64,000 bases of DNA from the NCBI GenBank assembly GCA_964019415.1, contig OZ025869.1:14981959-15045958 (forward strand), read 5' to 3'. Source of the DNA: Ianthella basta (taxonomy: Eukaryota > Porifera > Demospongiae > Verongiida > Ianthellidae). The position numbers and the translations under genes are program-made. Of the stretch, positions 56,985 to 64,000 are shown in pieces. Positions within the stretch are counted from its first letter, which is position 1. Each line of letters opens with the position of its first letter. Under the pieces are notes generated by a model, which saw only the letters and a program-made list of their open reading frames with translations, ran no database searches and was not told where the DNA came from.

Positions 56985-57110
56985 CCTCCTCCCACCTCCC
57001 TCCTCCATCCTCCCTCTTCCCTCCTCCCTCCTCCCTCCTCCCTCCTCCCTCCCCCCTCCTCCCTCCTCCCTCCCCCCTCCTCCCTCCCCCTTCCCCCCTC
57101 CCCTCCTGCT
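56985..57110. repeat. Homopyrimidine (CT-rich) tract
   Basis: About 125 bp of ctccctc words, complementary in composition to the GA tract 0.5 kb upstream. Confidence 0.85.
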
Positions 57111-57589
57111 CCCCTTGCCTCCATAGCCAGGGTCCTTTACTACATTTCCACTATTAGATAGATGATGTCAGAATATAAAAATGGAGGGAAGAGGTCTGGG
57201 TTATACGAGACTACCTTCCTCCTCCCCCCCCACCCCACACACAAACAAACATCACTCCCTTACTCTGTCTCTATAATAATATGTTCGTCTGTCTGATTGA
57301 TGGAGGCTCACCCTCACCCTCCTCTACTCACCCTCACCCTCACCCTCACCCCCCATCCCCTCTGCTTTCCACCATCACACAATGTCTGCAAACCAATGCA
57401 ATTCATGCTCATACCCAAAATGGCCGATACTGTGCAGTGCCGCTGAGCTGTTCGTGTGTATTCATTGACAGACTCCCACTTGTCTTGTTAGCCAAAACAG
57501 GAAAACAAGAAAGGAGGCTACATACCTTTGTGTAGAGTACGGTAGTGTGTCAACTAACGATTCAAAGTGACGAAATGAAGTAGACTGTC

Positions 57590-57920
57590 AGTGACAACGT
57601 CAACTAATGAAAATTTCAACACATGATGCAATAATGGCAAGTGACAGTGACAGCAAATGACACAATAGTCACGAGGCATTCACAACATATGCTACATTGC
57701 GTTGATGACGTAATGATGATGACAAAGTGACAGTGCATAATGCAATAGTAACGAAGCACTGGTGACATTCACTACGGTTATGCTCATGCAATGACAATGA
57801 CAAAGTGATAGTGACGGCACATAGGCAAATTGTGACGTCCCAGGAGCAAGTGACAGTGATGCATGCATTATTGATGACAAAAAGTGACACAATGTGACAA
57901 AGTGACAGCGACAATACAAA
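57590..57920. repeat. Degenerate minisatellite
   Basis: Imperfect copies of a unit with gacaaagtgacagtg, aatagtaacgaagcac and attcac; two or three copies of roughly 95-100 bp. Confidence 0.6.
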
Positions 57921-58289
57921 ATTATACCACCATAATGATGGGCTGTCAGAGAGCAACTTGTCTTGACACTTTGCTAACACCACCGCAACAGTTAGTACTT
58001 GAAATATGATATCGCATTCCACTGCCTTGCATGTATACTTCCTACATTCCACTGCCCAACGTTTATACAGGTCCAAGTTTAGTAGTGTGTTTGGTGACCG
58101 CTACAGGGGAGAGCCCTCCTTGAACCGGCTGCTGCATTGAAGACTAGTTGAACACTTCATTAGGGTACTTCTAGGAAGACCACTAACAAATGACTCGGTA
58201 GTATAACAGCCTACAGAGGTGTTTAATGCACATGGGGGGAGGAGGGGGAGGGGGAAGGGGAGGGGAGTACAAAATAGTGGAATGCAGCA

Positions 58290-58890
58290 TGGGGGGGTGG
58301 GGTGGGGTGAGGGACTGGTCTATGTATGATGGTCTTCTAGCAGAGGTGTTTCGTGCGGTGGAATACACAATGGGAAGGTAGAGGGACTGGTCTCTGTAGA
58401 GAGGTGGTCTGTTAGCAGAGGTGTTTCATGTGGTGGAATACACCATGGGGTGGCTGAGGGACTGGTCTCTGTAGAGAGGTGGTCTTGTAACAGAGGTGCT
58501 TCATGTGTGGTGGAATACACTATGGGGAGGCTGAGGGACTGGTCTCTGTAGAGAGGTGGTCTGTTAGCAGAGGTGTTTCATGTGGTGGAATACACCATTG
58601 GGTGGCTGAGGGACTGGTCTCTGTAGAGAGGTGGTCTTGTAACAGAGGTGCTTCATGTGTGGTGGAATACACTATGGGGAGGCTGAGGGACTGGTCCCTG
58701 TAGAGAGGTGGTCTTGTAGCAGAGGTGTTTCATGTGGTGGAATACACTATGGGGAGGCTGAGGGACTGGTCTCTGTAGAGAGGTGGTCTTGTAAGAGAGG
58801 TGCTCATGTGTGGTGGAATACACTATGGGGAGGTTGAAGGACTGGTCTACGATGGTGCTGCACCAGAGGTGTTTCATGTGTGGTGGAACA
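58290..58890. repeat. Minisatellite, unit about 78 bp, 7-8 copies
   Basis: Units contain gagggactggtctctgtaga, ggtggtct, agaggtg(c/t)ttcatgtg and ggtggaatacac(t/c)atgggg. Copies alternate slightly in length (77-80 bp) because of small indels, so a long coding repeat is unlikely. Later copies are more diverged. Confidence 0.9.
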
Positions 58891-59828
58891 CGCGATGGAA
58901 GCTCAAAGGAATGCTTTTGAACAGAGAAAGATGGAGTATGTGGTTGTGGGTCAAGCACTTGCACACATGAATGGAAGCCCATACACATGCTACAATGGCA
59001 GAGACAATGTGCTGACCATTCCTAAGGGAAATGGATAGTGCCGCACATGCAGACCTTTGTTTGGCAAGCCACAGGACGTGTGCTCTGACCCCATACAAAT
59101 CACTTTAGGTCACTGAAAGTCCAATACAACATTCTTACCCCACCAGTGGAGGCCGGTAGAGACCTGTCAGCTGTTGAGGGGAGCTAGAAGCCATGCCTTG
59201 AACCCAGAGGCGTGTTGAAGGTTTGGTGTCAGTGAAACAAGAGAAGGTGAGAAGGGCATATCGGAATGGACGTTTGCATATGTGTGCGATCATGTGTGTA
59301 CGTGCGTATGTGTGTGCACATGATTGGCAGGTGCACCTTCTCTCTGTGTGCAGTCTCGCACAGCCATTTAGCGATGACTTTGCCACTGTAGCATCTGTGG
59401 GGGCAGAGCAAAAGGCAATCGCGAACACTACTGACTGTGGGCATTTGTGGGTGAGCAGCTTGGAAGTCACACATTTACACACACACACACGCAGAGGTGA
59501 GTCCAGCTAAGTGCAAAGTGACAAGTATCCATCCCTTACCAGCAGCTGCTGAACTGCAACAGCTGCTGGATAAACAGACGAGTTGTCTGAGTAGGCACAC
59601 GATCCTCTTAAACTCCCTTTAATGTATACGGCTTTGGGAGACAGCGCATGAGTTATGTGTGCATGTGCCAGCGTGCAAGCCTGGTCCGTTATTGGATGAA
59701 AAATGCAACTTCACACAATTGTTGATTGTGTGTCCGTCTGCCTGTCTGTGAGTATGTGGGGCGGCAGTGCTTGTGTGAGTGTTTTGGTTGTGTGAGAAGT
59801 GTCTGTGTGATAGTATGAGTAGCTGCAT

Positions 59829-59955
<127 letters not shown>

Positions 59956-60689
59956 TACATGTGTGTATGTGTCCACATGCATGAATGCATACACATTTGA
60001 GTGCATACATATACAGATATAATACGTACATGTGTCTATTTCCATGTATGTGCGTAGGCACGTATATATGCGAGTGAGTGCATGAGTGGTGCATGATCAC
60101 ATATCACAGTTACATAGCTACTCTGACTGTAGGCAACCATACTAGTATGCATGTTTTCACCTTTTTGTGTACACATATGAATACAACTGCATCCGCCAAT
60201 CTGTATGTGTGAGCGCTTGTGTACACAACACACACTCACAGCAAACAAATGCAGTAGTCACAACAACTATTACAGAGGACCTTCAGAAGACCAGTTCACC
60301 ACAAAAGTGACCATTTGCCCCAACTCTCTCCATGGCTGCAGAGAGAAACCAACTAAGAACCTCAAAAAGGCCACATTCAGTCAATAATTGCAGGAAGGAA
60401 TGAAGCAATTGGAATCTTAACAAGTTCACGGTTTTTACAAACAAGCCATACATGTGCAACATACTTTGATGAACATTCTAATCACATACGTACGTATTGT
60501 GTTACTATAGAAACAATGTGATGTCACCTGTGGTAAGAGAGATAGCATCTGGTCACACAGTGATTCACCACTCATTACATGGGATAGAGTTACAGCTGTC
60601 TGTAGCAGTCTCAATGTAATCAATCAAGCACCTCTTTCGAACAGCCAGCCTTTGTGGCTCTAAAGTAACACAAGTATATAATTATAAGA

Positions 60690-60900
60690 AAGGGGTTTGG
60701 TTCTCCAATTACCAGCTTGATGAAACAGGGTTTGAAACTTTGCTGACAATTTGAGCAGATGCTCTGATCTTGTTCAGGGTGAATGTTTCACCATGAAATG
60801 GCCTTTCGCCCTGAAGAAGACCACAGCATCTGGTCAAAACATCGGCAAGGTTTCAAACCCAGTTTTGATCAAGCTTGCAATTGGAGAACTAACCCCCTTT
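60690..60900. mobile_element. Foldback element of about 210 bp
   Basis: Arms of about 90 bp are imperfect inverted copies: ggttctccaatt and tttgaaact on the left against tttcaaacccag and aattggagaac on the right. Each arm contains a hammerhead-like string (ctgaagaagaccacagcatc then tggtcaaaac on the right). Fits a MITE or a head-to-head pair of short repeats. Confidence 0.6.
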
Positions 60901-61504
60901 CTCATGCCTATGCCAACTGAGAAGCCCTCGCTTCATTAACACAAACATAGCACTAAACATCATGGCAGTCCACTTTTGTAATGCAGTCATGCCCTTTTTA
61001 GAAACAGCCAGAGTCCTTGGTCCAAAGAGCACTAACATAGCACCAAATATTGCTCTATTGCAATGCAGTCTCCTCTCCAAAACAGGTTGTGATAACTGAC
61101 ACAACACAAGTGACTGTATTATACAGGGTTCCCTTCTCAATGAATTACATCCGTTATACAGTAGGTAATTGATATCAATTGTTGCCACTCTACTCTGTAA
61201 TTTTGTTCATTTCTTCACAGCAGGGCAGGAAACTTGCTCACTTGGCAACTATGCATAAAATGAGCCCTAACTCTAGCAGACACAGCAATGTGAAACGGTT
61301 CACACAGCAAAGAGCTGAGTCAGCACATTTCTAGACTCCTTATGGAAAAAACAGGCACTATTGCAGTTAGCAGTGGTAGCAGTGGTGGCCATTGATTGGA
61401 GACCTCCTTTAAGCGACAGGTTACAAGAAGCCATTCCTCATTTGAAAGTGCTGCTCTTGAGGTGGACAGATGCCATACAACAAAAGCCAGGAGTGTGCCA
61501 CGTA

Positions 61505-61722
61505 ATGAATGTGTGTGTGCGTGTGTGCGTGTGTGTGCGTGCGTGTGTGTGTGTGTGTGTGCGTGTGTGTGTGTGTGTGTGCGTGTATGTGCATGTGTGT
61601 GTGTGTGTGTGCGTGTGTCTGTGTGTGTGCGTGCATGTGTGTGTGTGTGCGTGTGTGTGCATGTGTGTGTGTGTGTGCATGTGTGTGTCTGTGTGTGTGC
61701 GTATGTGTGCATGTGCATGCAT
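61505..61722. repeat. (GT)n-like tract with GC interruptions
   Basis: Interrupted gtgtgt/gcgtgt repeat. Confidence 0.9.
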
Positions 61723-62021
61723 GCATTGGAAATAGATGCAAATAGACATGGACTCACGTTGTACACTGCAACATGGCAAATGAACTTCAACACTCGACTA
61801 TTAAAATTCATTAATAATTGCTGCTGAGTCACACACACACATTGAAATAGTACATACATGTGTTTTCACAATCTTTGTCCCAACTGTGAAACATCCACAG
61901 CACACACGTGTGGCAATTCGAGTGTATGGGGCTAGGTGACACACGCCAATCACATGGCCTTGAAACACCAACCAATCAGATCACTGATCGCAACATGTAA
62001 GTTTATTGAGTGTTGTGCAAT

Positions 62022-62271
62022 CAGGACAAGAAATTGTGAAACCACTGACTTGCCAAGACTGTTCAAGCTCAAAAGCAAGATGGAAAGGAACACAACTTTA
62101 TCAAACAGGAAGACTTCGACAAGAAGCCACAGTAACAAAGATACTGTAGAATCATATTTCGAAGAAGAGACAACTCACTTACTCGGCTCTACCACTTCAT
62201 TACATGCATGGTCACACACAGAATTAGCACTAAGCTCATTAGCAGTATTTGACACCTTGTGTGCAAATTGA
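62022..62271 (+). CDS. Possible terminal exon of an unidentified gene
   Basis: After an acceptor-like gtgcaatcag a frame runs RTRNCETTDLPRLFKLKSKM, then VESYFEEETTHLLG to a TGA at 62269-62271. Composition is protein-like, but no upstream exon was found. The minus strand is open over part of it too. Confidence 0.2.
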
Positions 62272-63860
62272 ATCTATCTGTTGACCTTAAGTGCCCTCAT
62301 TGTGTGGGACATGCGTATCACCATGGAGAGGGCACTGGATTTGAATTCAAAGGCAGCTAATGAAATGAAACAATGTGCACTACTGAAGAAAGTTAACGTT
62401 GTTGTTGATGGAATCTAGATAAGGGATGTTACCATGGTTGCAGCATGACCAGGGGCTTACCCATTCACCGCAACTGTTCCCATACCAATGCACATTTCTA
62501 CATGGCACGTCATTAGAGATGAACAATCTTGCTTTGTAGAACCCTTTTTCATGCTTATAACTCCCAATTCATCAGTTCGAAACTGATAGACCTGAAAGAG
62601 GGAACAAGTTCTTGAGCCGGAGCTACGAGGTGCAACTAATGAGAAATGAATATCTTTACAATTCTATCATTTTAATCATATTCACACTCAAGAATTCGTC
62701 CCCAACTTTACATCCGGATGTGGTAACAAATCTCCATTTCATTAGTGGAAGTAGCTATTAAACACACATGCGCAGAATATGAGAAACACTGTGAAAGATG
62801 GACAAATGTGAGAGTGTGTCGTAGCCGGCCATCCCAGAACGCCTGATTGATTTAAAGTGTTCCATCATCCATGCATGCTAATGGGCAGAGGGCAAATGGA
62901 ACACTTCGTCGACTATAACAACCAAACACTACTGCACACCTGCTCCCACGGGTACTGGCCTGACTGGGTCATATGGAGGAGGGGGCATCGTTATGCTGAG
63001 TTACCACACACATCCAGGGCCATGTTCTCTGTGATGTGTCAAAGGGGGTCATGATCACCCATGACACAGGACAATATCTGACACAGTTTGACATTTTGGC
63101 CCCCCTAGCACTACAGTTGCAGTGAGAGACTGGGCCCCTCACACCGGGGGCCAGCCAGCCCTTCACTCTTTGCAGCCCTGGTCATAACAGTAAAATAATT
63201 AAACTGTTCTACAAGCCAAAAATAATAAGATGATCAAATGATGGACTTTGTCAGACTCGTCCCACAATTTGCGTAACTGTCTAAGCTACTGAACTAAATG
63301 GAGCCTCCCACTCTCCCTTCATCCTTCACACATACATAACTAACAGTTTCCTAAACCACAAAGTGTATACCCCACGACAGTAGCAAATCCTCTCTATAAC
63401 TAGAAGCCATTTCAATGCACAACCTTCATGAATACACTTACTGTACAAGAAAGGAAAAGGCACTATATTGAAGCTCACAGAAGAGGGAAGTTGAAATCCT
63501 TGAACACCTGACCTTTTACCACATCCCCACTGTGCTCATCCATGCAAGAAGGGAACATACCACACCATTTTGCTGCTCTAAGTGGCAGCCATATTGCAAC
63601 CCTCAAGTCACATGACACCCCAAATGAATACAATTACACATACAGAAGATGCTAGAATGATAGTGCCCAAGGTCCATCTGACTACATTGCAAGAGGAAAG
63701 GAACGTCCAAGGCAGTAAGGAGTTATGCTACCTAAGCCCCTGACCTTGAAGGGTTTTACGACAGAAGAGACTATTTTAACTTTGTGTGCGATCAAAATAC
63801 ATCCAGTCCCAGAGCAGTACATGATTGATTGAGTCTCTCCGTGGTAAAGTCAGCTTTAGG
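62272..63860. other. No gene seen
   Basis: Unique sequence with short frames only; nothing I can support. Confidence 0.4.
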
Positions 63861-63863
63861 AGG

Positions 63864-64000
<137 letters not shown>

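Noticed and set aside
58290-58890. CRISPR-like repeat array
   Set aside because: Units are contiguous with no unique spacers, and the host is a eukaryote.

Overview
The window looks like nuclear DNA of an early-branching animal, most probably a sponge (Porifera). The evidence is large genes split into many small exons with GT-AG introns, a receptor tyrosine kinase whose outside part is built from SRCR and fibronectin III domains, a TGF-beta ligand, and abundant (CA)n/(GT)n microsatellites, minisatellites, foldback elements and a decayed LINE. The phylum is an inference; metazoan origin is well supported by the tyrosine kinases plus TGF-beta.

Layout. 1-1755: head-to-head and tandem copies of a DNA element, including a 441-bp palindrome that starts at the window edge. 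2452-4216: LINE fragment (endonuclease plus start of reverse transcriptase) with frameshifts and stops. 4898-7120: small inverted-repeat element, minisatellite, a TGCATG-rich array and (CA)n. 8216-25415 (+): receptor gene A. 28849-43219 (+): receptor gene B, a diverged tandem paralogue. 47785-53564 (-): a three-exon TGF-beta family ligand with a TATA box. 54600-64000: mostly repeats with no convincing gene.

The two receptors are the centre of interest. By following splice sites and phases I could assemble both. Gene B gives one continuous 1800-residue frame: signal peptide, 4 SRCR, 2 FN3, transmembrane helix, tyrosine kinase 1, Pro/Ser/Thr-rich linker, tyrosine kinase 2, tail. Gene A has the same plan with 8 SRCR domains and an extra N-terminal Cys-containing module; its first exon was not found. 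Both kinase domains in both genes keep the Gly-rich loop, VAVK lysine, alpha-C glutamate, HRD and DFG, so neither looks like a pseudokinase. The two kinase cassettes share exon lengths and phases (191, 141, 209, 41, 97 nt), which shows that the second arose by internal duplication.

All joins in the extracellular half are phase 1, so SRCR and FN3 exons can be added, lost or skipped without breaking the frame. The two FN3 exons lie between an intronic (CA)n tract and an intronic (GT)n tract that begins at a splice donor, in both genes. Retaining that last intron would give a secreted ectodomain. The TGF-beta ligand lacks the cysteine that usually links the two subunits.
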